Assembly: GCA_007449985.2 (NCBI GenBank) | Contig: VIIQ02000010.1 | Span: 248,001 to 312,000 of the forward strand | Length of the DNA stretch: 64,000 bases | Origin: Desmodesmus armatus | Lineage: Eukaryota; Chlorophyta; Chlorophyceae; Sphaeropleales; Scenedesmaceae | Direction of reading: 5' to 3' | Shown here: positions 37,426 through 48,495 of the stretch, one piece after another | Layout of the letters: every line of letters starts with the position of its first letter | How positions within the stretch are numbered: position 1 is the first letter of the stretch | The notes under the pieces: generated by a model | The model's database searches: none | What the model saw: the letters and a program-made list of their open reading frames with translations, nothing else | What the model was told of the DNA's origin: nothing | Translations under genes and position numbers: made by a program

Positions 37426-40327
37426 TCACAGGCCCTGGTGCATGCCAGGCCAGCCAGCTGGCTGAGAAGAGTGATGCCATGCAGGGACCTCACTCCCTTG
37501 TACATCCATGCCGAGCCCTGCGGCTGCTGGAGCAGCCATGGGCATTGACGGCAGCGGCACCATGCCGCCTGGCACAAATGCCAGGTGCTGCATCTGCATT
37601 GGACCCTGCAGGTGCATCAATGTGGTGGTGGTGCATCAGTCACGTAGCAGTGATGGTGCATCAGTCAAACGCACAAGGCCTGTATGCACTGAGCTCTATC
37701 TGCAGTTGTTGCTGCAGAACTTGTGTAGGAGCTGTCTGCATTTGTCACAGAGTTGGTACACAGTCGGGTGCATGATGATGAAACAGAGGATTGGCAAGGA
37801 GAAGTGTGTGTTCTCAGTTGTCATAGGACATGCGATGCTTCTGCAGTTGCAGGCAACATGCATCACACTCCCAAGAGAGCTGAGCTGTTTCAACCAGGGC
37901 CGCGTCAGCAAGCCACCAAGCTCCCACCTGTGGCACCTCATATCCTTGCTGGCTGTCGCTGGGCCCTGGTATGAAAGGGCGCGCCATGGGTGGAACTGGC
38001 TGCCTGCCCTGGCCCATCAGCAGTGCACCAGATGACACCTGCTGCTGCTGAGCAAGGCTGTACCCACCAACAGGGCTCAAGCCAACAGGGCTACTGCCAA
38101 CTGGATGCATAAGGGCCTGCATACCCTGCAGTGGCAGCATCTGTCCCATCTGCAGCGCTGCTGCACTGACCGCAGCACCCGGGATGGCCGCTGCTGCCAT
38201 CCCGGGCGCACTGTTGACCTGCGCCAGCATGGGCATCTGCTGCTGTTGCTGGTAGTGCTGCTGCTGTTGGTAGTGCTGGTGCAGCAGGCCCGGCTGGCTC
38301 CTTTGATGCTGCATCAGACTTGGCTGGCCCCCATGCTGCTGCAGCAAGCCTGGCTGGCTCCCTTGTTGCTGCATCAGGCCCGGCTGGTTTCCGCGCTGCT
38401 GCATCAGACCCGGCTGGCCCCCTTGTTGCTGCATCACACTCGACTGGCTGCCATGCTGCATCAGACCTGGCTGGTTCCTAAGCTGCTGCTGCAGTAAGCC
38501 CGGCTGGCTCCCTTGTTGCTGCATCAGGCCCGGCTGGCTGCCTTGTTGCTGCAGTGGACTCAGCTGGCCCCCTGGTGGCCCCATGTGGAACACACCTGGG
38601 GCGTAAGAACGTGTGAGGACTGCCGAGCTGGCCGTGAGGGCCGTAGGGTCTTGCATGGGGCCTGACAAGCTGCTCGGCACCATGGGGCCACTGATTGACC
38701 GCCAGCCTGGTCCACCTGCTGCTGCATGGCCGCTGTGGTGCTCTGGCGGGCCATGCCCTGCCGCTGCCGCTGCTGCTCCTGCCCGTGCGTAGGGCTGCAT
38801 GATCACGGGCCGGAGCCCAGTCCCTGCTGCTCCAGGGTGCAGTGGGTACGGCTGCTGCTGCATCATACCTGCTGCTAAGCCCCTGCTGCGGCTGAGGAAG
38901 GCGGCACTGTGCGGCATGGCGGGTGGCATCCATCTGGCACAAGGCAGACACAGCAAAGTAGTCGTCTCAGCGGAGGATGCAACATGCACGAGCTACTGTT
39001 GCACTGGTGCAGCTGGTGCAAAGGCAGGCTGATGTTGCACTGGTGCACAGGCAAAATCGCCCAGCAAACGCTGCTACTGCCATACTGTCTAGTTGTAGTC
39101 ACGGCTGTGTTGCTGCAGGCTGATGAGCGTGGTCAAGGCTGCTGCAAGCATACTCAATCTCAACTGCTGGCCATGTCTGGCACCCTCTCGCCCATCCTGG
39201 CCTCAAGCCACCTACTCACCTACTGCTGCTATCAGCGCGTGCATTGCTGAGACTTTCCAGCTGCTTCTGAGCCTGTAGCTTGTCCATTTTGCTGCTGTTG
39301 AAGACCTCAATGTACCGTGAGCCCATGACCTCCTTGTGCCGGGTCATTGCCAGTGCCAGGGCCTGCTCATCTGCAAGATCGACATAGGCCTCTCCAGTGG
39401 GCCTGCCATCTGGGCCATGAGCAAAGACGATGCAGTCTGGGACCGCCGACAGCTGCACGCCGTCCATAAACTCGCGCACATCTGCCTCTGAGGCTGCGTA
39501 TGGTAGGCCGCGCAGGCGCACCACGCAGCCCTGTAAGCTGCGGTCCTCGAGCATCTTCTTGACTGCACGAAGGTCTGCGCTGCTGGCCTCAAACAGCCTG
39601 GCACAGCACAGCACGTCACAGCACAGGCCAGCGTCATCACATACAGCAGCAGGCGTGGTCGGGGTTGCGCAGCCTGAGCCTCCTCCCCTGCCTCAACAGC
39701 CACCAAGTCATAGCAAGGCTTGCTGTGACACCCTGGGACACTGTCACTTACTCGATGTATCTATTGCCGATGTGCTGTTTGTCCAGGTTGGCAAGGCACG
39801 TCTGAGCATCAGCGGAGGGCCCAAGCACCACATAAGCTTCCCCGGTAGGGCGCCCTGCAACCAGTGAAGTGTTGAAGGTTACAGGGCAGCAGGGGCAGGG
39901 GGCCCCCTGTGACTGCTGCACCTCAGACTTGACCTTGTGAGGATGTCTTGAGGTCTGTCTGCCTTCTGCAATGTGAGATACGCGCGCCCCCAGGCCTGCT
40001 GAATGGGTGCATAAGACCCCCTTTCCCCCCACTTGACATTACCCCCCCCCCATCACCACCACTCAATTCACATGGCCCGCGCTGCTCACCATCTCGCCGG
40101 CAAAAATATACTTCCGTCACATCTGACACATCACTGAAGAAAGTCCGAACGTCCTCCTGCTGAGCTGTAAAAGGCAACCCTCTCAAGCGAATGACGCAGG
40201 AGCTCTCAGTGTCTGTCTGTTCGTCAGCTGTCATTGCCGAGTCCGATGAACTGACTGCAATGGTTCCATGAGAGTGGGCTGGACTAGCGACCTCGTCAAA
40301 ACTTCCATACAAAACGGTGTGGAACAT
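37426..40327 (-). CDS. hnRNP H/F-like RNA-binding protein, two quasi-RRMs and Gln-rich tail
   Basis: Five minus-strand exons: 40327-40090, 39854-39752, 39597-39220, 38933-37928, 37605-37426; 634 residues. Quasi-RRM 1 (about 44-115) has CVIRLRGLPFTAQQEDVRTFF and GRPTGEAYV; quasi-RRM 2 (about 139-215) has CVVRLRGLPYAASEADVREFM, GRPTGEAYVDL and GSRYIEVF. The RLRGLPF and GEAYV signatures identify the hnRNP H/F-GRSF1-ESRP group, which binds G-rich RNA and steers splicing and RNA stability. Residues about 240-575 are rich in Gln, Gly, Pro, Met and Ala, with some ten repeats of the type QQGSQPGLMQ, then HYQQQQ runs; this looks disordered and prone to condense. ATG chosen at 40327, after which the frame runs directly into quasi-RRM 1; upstream in-frame codons give hydrophobic sequence without a better start. 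Confidence 0.9.
38225..38580 (-). repeat. Coding repeat in the hnRNP-like Gln-rich tail
   Basis: About ten imperfect 30-36 bp units coding QQ(Q)GSQPGL(M/L) in tandem, then CAG-rich HYQQQQ units. The DNA repeat keeps the reading frame, so copy number can vary without breaking the protein. Confidence 0.85.
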
Positions 40328-41660
40328 TGATTGCAAGGTCACATCAACAATGCACGTTACTGTGATATGGTGGGTTGTTGTTGTGTTCAGCCTCGCAAAC
40401 CAAGAGGCAAGTATGCCCAACAAGTATATCCAAGAACCGTCAAATATGACAAATTCCTGCCTGTAAGTGTTCGTGTTCCTTTGACCACAACAAAAAAAAA
40501 TTACAAACAAAATCAGTCATAAAAATCAACTCAACGCTCTCTGGAACGCAGGATGTCACAAATCCGTGGAGCGGCCAAAACTTAGCACCCTGTCATCTGA
40601 GGTCCTGGTGACGCCTGCGGTGCGCCTGAACTGCATAAACGTTTGGAAAACAATAGACCAAGGCGCGCTTAAGCTGGGGCTCTCGAAGAGTGGGACCCAA
40701 TGCCGAAGGCCGGTTGATGTATATGACTCCTCCTCCATAAGTCGCCTGGCATTAGAAACGAACGGTACACTTCAACAATGCATGGTGGGGTCTGTCCCGG
40801 TGGAGTTCAATCACATTGCTCCTCACTAAACACAGTGACCCCGGTGACACGCGCTGCGATAAGATACGTACTGTTGGTACCTTGAACATTTTGCACAGGC
40901 TAGCCGCTACTTGTGCCCCCGCTGGGTGCATATCTGATGTACAGTCCTGCCACAGGCCCAGTACTGACTAGCCACTGAGTGGGCTAGGTTGCCAAACAGT
41001 TGCCCAATGGCAATTCGGGCAAAACAAAATACTCAATGGAGGTGAGACTAGTTGACCAAACCAGATTGGGGGAGGTTTAGTGCGGCATTGGTTGCAACAA
41101 TTCTTCTCCCCCACTGTTGCGCAACAATTGCCATCCCCCACTGTCGGCCAAACTCCCCGGGCCAGCTCTCCACCGTTGGGCTGAGAGCAGAAAGGCGGCA
41201 CTGTTAGCAGCCTGTTGAGCCAGAAGGGAGGAAATGCACATGCTAGCAGTCTGCATAACTCACAGGAGAACAACGGCTCAGGTAGCATTGTAATAAGATC
41301 GCAGAGGCTGAAGCTGCCGTGTCTGCCAACGAAAAGAAGTAGTAACGCATTAGTGATGCATATGCATGTGCAGCTGAAGCTAGACGAGCTTCGGGGCCCC
41401 CAAACCCTTGGCTCACTGTGACATGAAGGTGTCTGGCCAGTTGCTGCCCTTCTGCTGGGCTGGATGTTGCATCAAAGCTCCACTGTGATCATCAGTGCTG
41501 GGTCATGCGGGCTGTTCCCCTACCAACTCATCCACTGACTTACTAGGCCCCTAGTAGCTGCTTACTAAGGGGTGGTTGAGTAGCTACTAGGCCTCTTACT
41601 AGGTTAGTAAGATGTATTGCAACGACCTCGTAAGAGGAAGTTGCTTAGGAGGCGTATAGG

Positions 41661-41696
41661 CTCCCCCCTCCCCCCCCTGCGGGGGGGAGGGGCAGG
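41661..41696. repeat. C-tract/G-tract palindrome
   Basis: Runs of C with one T are followed after CTGC by the complementary G run with one A, giving an almost loopless GC-only hairpin. Confidence 0.8.
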
Positions 41697-42390
41697 TCAA
41701 TACGGGGTAGGAAACGGCCGTTAGCAGGCCAGGTGTGGTTCATGCCAACGTTAATATGTTGACAAACATCAAAACGCTTTGCTATTACGGCTGCGTGGCT
41801 GGCAGCGCTGGATTGAACTTGAACCCAGCAGCTCCGAGGGGCAAACGCAAACCTGCTCATGATTTAGCGATAACGTTAGTTCTGCATCCTGTATCAGCTC
41901 TCCGTGAAACCTGAGCGGGGCTAGATGCGTTTATATAGAAACACCGATATATCTCTGCAGCTACTGTGACTTTCGTCATGGGGGCGCCTCAATAAGGTGT
42001 GTCGCTATGGGCGGAAGGCATTGGTACCAATTGCGTGTGCGTTCGTGTACATGGGGGCAGCGACAGTTGCTGGTCCCCGACCAGGTGACTAACCTGCAGG
42101 TGCCAGCAGCTGCAAACGCGTTGATGTGAGAGTTCCATATTGCTGTCGGATGCGTGTCTCATGCTGGGTCCCATGCTACTCCGCATGCCACCGCGATCAT
42201 TGCATCAGGAGGTCATCTGCTCCTAAGGAAGCCAGACGACCCGACAACTGCAACGTAGACACCTAGCATCAGTGCCGCATCGATGCAACACAGCCAGCGT
42301 AGGCAGCATGCGGCAGCCTGCCTACAGACGCCTGTTGCCCATGCAGCAGCATGCTTGGTGTGACTGCAAACTGCTGCAGGTATGCAGCAA

Positions 42391-42852
42391 GTTAAACGTT
42401 GCTGCACCATCAAGAGCACTCAGCGACAGGGACACCAGCAGCAGCAGCAACAAGCACACTCGGAAGACAGCGTTAGCAGGACAGTCTGTATGCAGGAGGG
42501 GGGGGCGCAGCCACCCCCCCTGGGCAGTTAAACATTGCTGCACCAGCAAAAACACTCAGCGACAGCGACACCAGCAGCAGCAGCAACAAGCACACTCGGA
42601 AGACAGCGATAGCAGGACAGTCCGTATGCAGGGGGGGGGGGGCGCAGCCACCCCCCCTGGGCAGTTAAACATTGCTGCACCAGCAAGAACACTCAGCGAC
42701 AGCGACACCAGCAGCAGCAGCAGCAACAAGCACACTCGGAAGACAGCGACAGAAGGACAGTCTGTATGCAGGGGGGGGGTCCAGGGGGGGGGGGCAGCCA
42801 CCCCCCCCTGGGCAGTTGAATGTTGCTACACCAGCAAGCACACTCAGCGGGA
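42391..42852. repeat. Minisatellite, units of about 136, 137 and 151 bp
   Basis: Units start at 42391, 42527, 42664 and 42815 (the last partial), each with GTTAAACATTGCTGCACCA, then CACTCAGCGACAG, a CAG run, and a G run of 7-12 followed by a C run of 7-8. The G and C runs can pair within a unit. Units 2 and 3 differ from unit 1 at few positions, so the expansion is recent. Confidence 0.9.
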
Positions 42853-43389
42853 TGTGCAAAACAGCAGCAACACCAGTCACTACATACTACAACAGTGCCG
42901 AAGTCAACTTCAACATAGTGTGCTTGTCATGATATGGCGCAAGGCGTTTTGCACAGCCACGGTACAGGGGTGCCACATACCCATAAAAAGCCGAGGTCGT
43001 TGCAGTACTGACGCCAGCCGGGCGTTAGACGTTCTATATAGACCTACTAACCCCCCACAAGGCTAGTTTCCAGGCAGCTTGAAGTGGTGTGGCTGCTGGG
43101 CTTGTTGACTGGCATCATACACCCCTTCTGGTGACCCATGAGGGGCTGCTGCGCATGTAATGGTGTTCACAAGTTGCTTGACCTCTGCTAACATTGCTCT
43201 GTCCAACGTGTTGTGCTCAAGGCATCGTTCCTCAGCCAGTCATGAACAGAACATACTTAGAAGTCACTTGAAGTACAGTTGCAGTTGTACTTGCAGTTGC
43301 AACTGCATGCACGCAGTTGCATACGCAGCCAGCACAACCCCAGCCCATGGGTTCAGCTTTGGCCACAGCTGATCATGACACATAAGCGG

Positions 43390-44098
43390 GCCACACCAAG
43401 GGGGTCTTGACTACACTGAGTACATGTCCCAAGTACTTTAGCAGGGGGGGTAGCCCTGTGTACTCAAGGAATCTGGCTCGGCAGAAATGTTTGTTGGTGG
43501 TCAGCAACTATTATCACACCATGGGTACAGCTGAGTACTTTACGCCTGACGTTCCTGCCCTTTTGGAGCTGCACTCTGTACTTTGATTTGTGTTGAATGC
43601 CGCAAAGTAGCTGCACTTTGTACTCTCGTGCACCCAAGGCCTTGGCTTGGGTACAAAGGGCACTCCACCTGCACATACTCAAGGGTTTAGGCAGACTTCG
43701 GGTGTAGCTATGGCATATGCACACATGAAGGGCGTATCGTCCAAGTAGAGGCACAAATTGACTGTATGTAGCAACCGTGCACAATGTTCTTGAACACATA
43801 TGCGGCACCCTCAACCACGTGGCTCTTGAGTACACTTGAGTACACATGCGTATACGTACAAGCCACAAGGCCGCTGCGCGCAGTTTGTACTCAAGTTTGG
43901 CCTGACCTGGCCTCTTTGCCTGTACTTTGTACTCTTACGCACTCCAATGTACTCAGTTGTACTCACTCCAGGTAATCAGACTTAGCATGAAGAGATCTTT
44001 CTAATGGTGCCTTGAGTACACTGAAGTACACAGGGCTACCCCTCCGCTAAAGTACTTGGGACACGTACTCAGTGTAGTCAAGACCCCCTTGCCACACC
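43390..44098. mobile_element. Non-autonomous hAT-like DNA transposon (693 bp)
   Basis: The 8-bp target duplication GCCACACC stands at 43390-43397 and again at 44091-44098. Between them the element begins AAGGGGGTCTTGACTACACT and ends with its reverse complement. The inverted ends are about 73-80 bp (43398-43469 and 44010-44090) with a few mismatches and a small indel. The interior has no transposase and is full of GTACTT, TGTACT and GAGTACA motifs on both strands, like subterminal transposase-binding repeats. An 8-bp duplication is the mark of the hAT superfamily; the TIR tip is not the commonest hAT form, so the superfamily is inferred. The near-perfect ends imply recent mobility with an enzyme supplied elsewhere. 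Confidence 0.85.
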
Positions 44099-44841
44099 AC
44101 ACCAGCCCCATAACACTATGCCGACAACCCCTACCTCGGGTAGCCGCCCCCCCCCCCTACTTGGAGCATTTGGGTAGGGGTGAGCGACCCCTCGGGTAGG
44201 GCACTGCCACTGGGCAACCCTGGGTAAGGGTGGGTAAGGTGCTAAGGGCACCCCTACCCAAGGACAGGCATACCCTACCCAAGGATTATCCAGCCTTGGC
44301 TAGTGTGATAATTCAGGCTACAACAGGTTTCTGGGTTGCGCAATCTGCTTCCTTCCCTGCTGTAACAAAGTCAGCAATCACACATGCATTTTAGTGTTGC
44401 ACGGCTGCAATCCTGCGCAGGGATGTTGCTTGCGCAGCACATTGAGCACTACATGTGCAGAATGTGCAGTGCAGCCATCATTTTTTGTGGCACTTGTCAA
44501 GAACACTACGGGGGTTGAAGGCAGGTCAGAGTCAACGGCATTGGCAACATTGGTCCACACCTGACAGCTGTCAGTTGCCCTTGCTGTGCCCTGGGTACTA
44601 AGGTCCACACCTGTCCCATGAGAACCCCAGTGCACGAGCATGGAACCTGGTGGTTGCTTGCTGCATGCAATGCAAGACTGTACAGAGACTGATGCAGCCT
44701 GATGCGCCCAGGAGTCCAGTAGGTTACTGGCAGTAACCCCTGCAGTTTGAACAGACTGTCAGCAGGGGTTACAGTGGCAACGCCATCTTGATTCGCCCAT
44801 GTGTTGAACATCCGTAGCGTGGTGCATTTGGTCATTTAGCT

Positions 44842-46237
44842 TTGCTTGCTCTGCATGCAAGTACTACCCAAGTACTACCCATGAGATCATCGGGGTGGTT
44901 GATTCCGGACGTCTCAGCCGCATCTCGCACTGATCCGGGTCGCCATCATGTGCGTCCGCACACACTCAAGCAATGTTTCAGCGCGCACATGTGCCTGAGC
45001 GGCCGCTACAGCGACAGCAGAGTGGTTGACAGTAGCAGCAGACGGCAGACCCTGAAGGCAGGCCTGTACCTGGCGATGCACAGCATGCCCAAGGCGGTTT
45101 CTTACAAGCTTCTGATGAATGATTGGGTGGGCTACATGCAGGGTGAGTCCAGCCACGGAGGGCGATGCAACCAATGGGCTCATGGCTCAGATCAACCAAC
45201 ATCTTGCATCAGTCAGCATTGCTGGCTTTTCCAGGGGCAGCACGCAGACAAAGCTTTGAATGCTGGGAAGCACGTGCATTTTGCACAGCAGTAACATATT
45301 GCTGGAGCTTCACACTGCCTGCCTTGACGCCTGTGTGTCTGCTCAGAGCCCAGACATGATGGTGCCCCCCTTGCATGTGCGTGCAGGAGGTGCTGCATTG
45401 TGCTTCTCATCTGAGCAGAGACACGGAAGAGCCCAAGCTGCCCCAGAATCAGGATGCTTCGAGTAGCCCGGTGAGTTCTGACTGCAGCCGGTAAGCTTTA
45501 CAACCAGGTTGCACTGCCCTACCAAATCACAGTCACCAGCAAGTGTGCTGGCTGCTGTAGTATGTGTGCAGTTGCAGCGTGTGCTTCTGCAAAGGTGGCA
45601 TGCTCTGGCAAGCTTGCATGCACTGATTTGTGATTAAGTGCGGTCCTGGCCTGTCCTGTCTCGCTGCCGCTGCTCATTTTTGCCCCTGCAGTCAAGGAGT
45701 GGGTTGAGTGGACGACCAGGATACACCGAATGTGCATGCAAAGCTTGCCGACCTACTCGATATCGGCCCGCTGGGCATGCTAGGTGCCCGCAAGTACCCA
45801 GAGTCCCATCCTGACGCCAACAAGAGCAAGGAGGCAGGCCGAACGGCAGGTGGAAGCAGACATGAACAAGGCTATATGCAGCATTCAGGTGAGGTTGGCA
45901 AGCCATGGCTGCTGGCAAGTTGTATGATAAGTGCACAAATTGTGCTGAATGCAGCGACAGTGGGACACCCTTCTGCACATGTCAATGGGACGCACTGTAA
46001 TAAAGCTACTGCAAGACAGCTAGGCCTGATGCATGGTGAAAACCCTGTTCTACATGCCAACACCATGTGTGTTGACATGTAGATAGCTTGCGCTTGTGTG
46101 GTGGGGCAGCTCCATCAAGTTGCTAGGCAAGTTGCTCAGCTTGAAAAGTCTTACTGACGATGTCTACGGTATACAGGCTACGTGACAACTGTGTTGTCCT
46201 GCATCACGTTGCTTGCAGGAGAGCAATAGGCTGCAGC
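44842..46237 (+). other. Possible exons of an unrecognised gene or gene remnant
   Basis: Three stretches look exon-like. A frame from about 44842 reaches MPKAVSYKLLMNDWVGYMQ and a GTGAGT donor at about 45144. 45387-45470 is bounded by a TGCAG acceptor and a GTGAGT donor. 45709-45889 is an open frame of about 60 codons (LLDIGPLGMLGARKYPESHP) ending at a GTGAGG donor, with a TTGCAG acceptor at 46218 that would give a short final exon. The phases of the middle piece fit neither neighbour without a stop, so either my borders are wrong or the gene is broken. No family is recognised. Confidence 0.25.
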
Positions 46238-46851
46238 ACTGCATTTGCTGAGCTACCTGGCGGAGCTGAAGATGGAACTGAAGGACACTCAGGAGGCCGC
46301 CGCACCCTGCGCAACAGGGTCTAGCTCCACCACTTGCGCAGTTCAGCACCGGCAGCTGCAGCCTCTCTGCCAAGCTCCTGGGCAGGACACTGCACAACTA
46401 CCAACAGCACCGGTTGCCAGCAGTGCACCAGCTCTGCTGATTGTAGTTAGGCCTGGTTGGACAGTGCAACTCTGGCTAACTTGGCACTTGCACTGAGTGC
46501 ATCCCAGCAGCAATTGCGAGGGGAGGGAAACCTTGAACCCTGTACTGTGCAGTCCAACACACTGCATGCGTTTGCATTACACCTGCCACCCATGTGTCGC
46601 GGATTACTTGCATGGCTGTGATTACTTTGTTTTGTTTATGAGTGACCCATCCCTTGAGGGTAATGTCTGAGTGGCATCCTTGTGCAGGCACAAGCAGCTC
46701 CAGCAGCTGCATGCATCCAGTGGTGTGTCTTGCATCAGTGTGCATCGCATTTGTGGCGTTGCTGGATGGTGGACTGATTCCGTTGTCAGATTGCATTTCT
46801 GTTGGGTTTGCTGTGTGACACGCAGTGGCTTGCAGGGCACAGCAATGCCTG

Positions 46852-47103
46852 GGACACTTGCAGAGCATGCAAGTGTGCTGTTACTGGTGTAATGGTGTGC
46901 AGCAAATGTGCACAGGACCCTTGCAGAGCATGCAAGTGTGCTGTTACTGATGTAATGGTGTGCAGCAAGTGTGCACAGGACACTTGCAGAGCATGCAAGT
47001 GTGTTGTTACTGGTGTGATGGTGTGCAGCAAGTGTGCACTGGACACTTGCAGAGCATGCAAGTGTGTTGTTACTGGTGTAATGGTGTGCAGCAAGCGTGC
47101 ACA
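46852..47103. repeat. 63-bp minisatellite, four copies
   Basis: Copies start at 46852, 46915, 46978 and 47041, with only a few substitutions between them. Each contains CTTGCA-GAGCA-TGCAAG, a small hairpin. Because 63 is divisible by three, long open frames run through it on both strands; these are repeat translations and not called as genes. Confidence 0.9.
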
Positions 47104-47498
47104 GGATGTGCAGCAGCTTTACGGGTTGTGCACTTCGTTCGTCAAGGGTGTGGTTCAGAACTTGTGGGTGTTGGCTGCTGTTGCAGCGCTGCATGCTGTG
47201 CAGGTGTGCTAGCATGCTGTACGGGTGTGAGTGATTCAGGTTGTGCTTGTGATCCAGGTCGTACCTGTTTGTCAAGAACTTGTGGGTGTTGGCTGCTGCT
47301 GCAGCTTCTTGTTGTTGAGGGGAGACAGGAAAGGTGGTCCATGTAACTCACAAGCAACTGTGGCTGCATTGTGGCAGGGCAGCTGGGTACAGCAAGCATC
47401 TGCATGCTGAATAGGCCAGCCAGCATATGCTCTCAGCCTGCAGGCCATGCTTACCAGGCCTAGTTTCACAGGCAGCTAGTTCCTGGGCAAGTTGTCAG

Positions 47499-47694
47499 GT
47501 TACTAGCCCCCTAGTAGCTGTTGGTGGGGCTACTAACCAGGCCTACTGACTACTAACCCCTACTAACCTTAGTTACACCCTTAGTTTTGCCCGCAACTAC
47601 TAACCCCCTACTAACTAGTAGCCACACAATCTGCTCAGCCTACTAACCCAGGCTACCAACCCCCTGACAGTTGTTACTAGGGTTAGTAGCCAAG
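47499..47694. repeat. Cluster of CTACTAACC-type repeats
   Basis: At least ten CTACTAACC, TTACTAG or GGTTAGTAG units occur in 200 bp on both strands. TACTAAC is also the strong branch-point consensus, but there is no intron here. Related but shorter units occur at 41538-41612. Confidence 0.7.
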
Positions 47695-48495
47695 CCAGTC
47701 TGTCCGTAGGGTTCCTCCTGCTGGGCTGGGCTGCTGTCAACAACACTCTGTCTGGGCTGATGCAATAACTCTCTGCGGCAATAACGGCTCAGGTAGCAGT
47801 CGTCATGAGCAGCCCCTGATTGACTCAATCGCTTAATAGTCACGAAGAGACAATCACCAGATCCAGCACAACCCCGCCTAACCTTTTTGCCTCCTGAACA
47901 TGGAAGTTTTATTTGAGAAGCTTCGGTGCAGGGCAGGTGGCTGCTGTCCCTGCTTGGGCAAGGCAGAAATCCTCGAACATGAAAATAAAAGCCAAGGTGA
48001 TGCAGTGTGGGCATGCATACACTGTTACTGACGGCATGCCTGGCATGCTGCTCCCTGCTCAGGGTGGACCAGCATGTCCCCCACCATATGCATGTGCTGG
48101 AAGCTGAGCACATTTGCCCAGGACGGACTGCCTGCTGACATGCACAGATAGGAAGAGATTACAAGACACCTCTCAAGCTGTGCAGGCAACCAGCCGGTAC
48201 ACATTGCACGCCACTGCACTCTTGACTGTTGACAGCCCTCCAAACCCCACACGCATGCCCAGTCCAAGCCCCCACGCAAGCTGTTGCAGCTCGCAACACC
48301 GGTTGAGGTCACTGCTGCGCACTGCAGCTGAACCAAAATCACAAGCCACCGACAAACCAACTCCCTGGTGTGCACTGCCCTGCAATAACGACTGTCCTGC
48401 AGACAGTAGATGTGCTGCCGCTGTTGCCCCCCCCCCCCGCCCCGCTGGCCCCGCTGCCTCCACCACATCGCGACCTCCAAGCGCTGCATGGCAGG

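Larger units (their letters stand above)
40328..43389. other. Repeat-rich region upstream of the hnRNP-like gene
   Basis: The first few hundred bases must be the hnRNP promoter and 5' UTR. From about 40566 an 87-codon frame runs on the plus strand from a GTG; it has no splice partners and no resemblance, so I do not call it. 41538-41612 has several TTACTAGG/CTACTAGG units; 41661-41696 is a C-run/G-run hairpin; 42391-42852 is a minisatellite. TATATAG occurs at 41931 and 43035. No protein of a transposable element is recognisable. Confidence 0.5.
44099..48495. other. Repeat-rich region with unresolved coding-like stretches
   Basis: 44130-44285 has many GGGTAGGG/CCCTACCC units on both strands. 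46852-47103 is a 63-bp minisatellite. A phrase around TGTGGGTGTTGGCTGCTG is repeated at 47161 and 47280. 47499-47694 has many CTACTAACC units. Some segments have exon-like features (see the entry at 44842-46237), but I cannot join them into one gene. The last several hundred bases are the 3' side of the UBE2G gene. Confidence 0.45.

Noticed and set aside
40566..40829. 87-codon plus-strand frame upstream of the hnRNP-like gene
   Set aside because: It starts at GTG, lies in a promoter region, has no splice partners and resembles nothing known.
41800..41830. Possible tRNA T-arm (GGTTCAAGTTCAATCC-like on the minus strand)
   Set aside because: The T-loop has an extra segment, and no acceptor stem or anticodon arm can be folded around it.
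42272..43066. 264-codon plus-strand frame
   Set aside because: It is a translation of the minisatellite; it has no start context, splice sites or homology and changes with repeat number.
43390..44098. Long terminal repeat retrotransposon
   Set aside because: The ends are inverted, not direct, the duplication is 8 bp, and no gag, protease or reverse transcriptase is present.
46842..47110. CRISPR-like spacing of repeats
   Set aside because: The units are contiguous 63-bp tandem copies with no unique spacers, in an intron-bearing nuclear genome.
46622..47275. 217-codon minus-strand frame and its plus-strand counterpart
   Set aside because: Both are readings through the 63-bp repeat, kept open only because the period is divisible by three.
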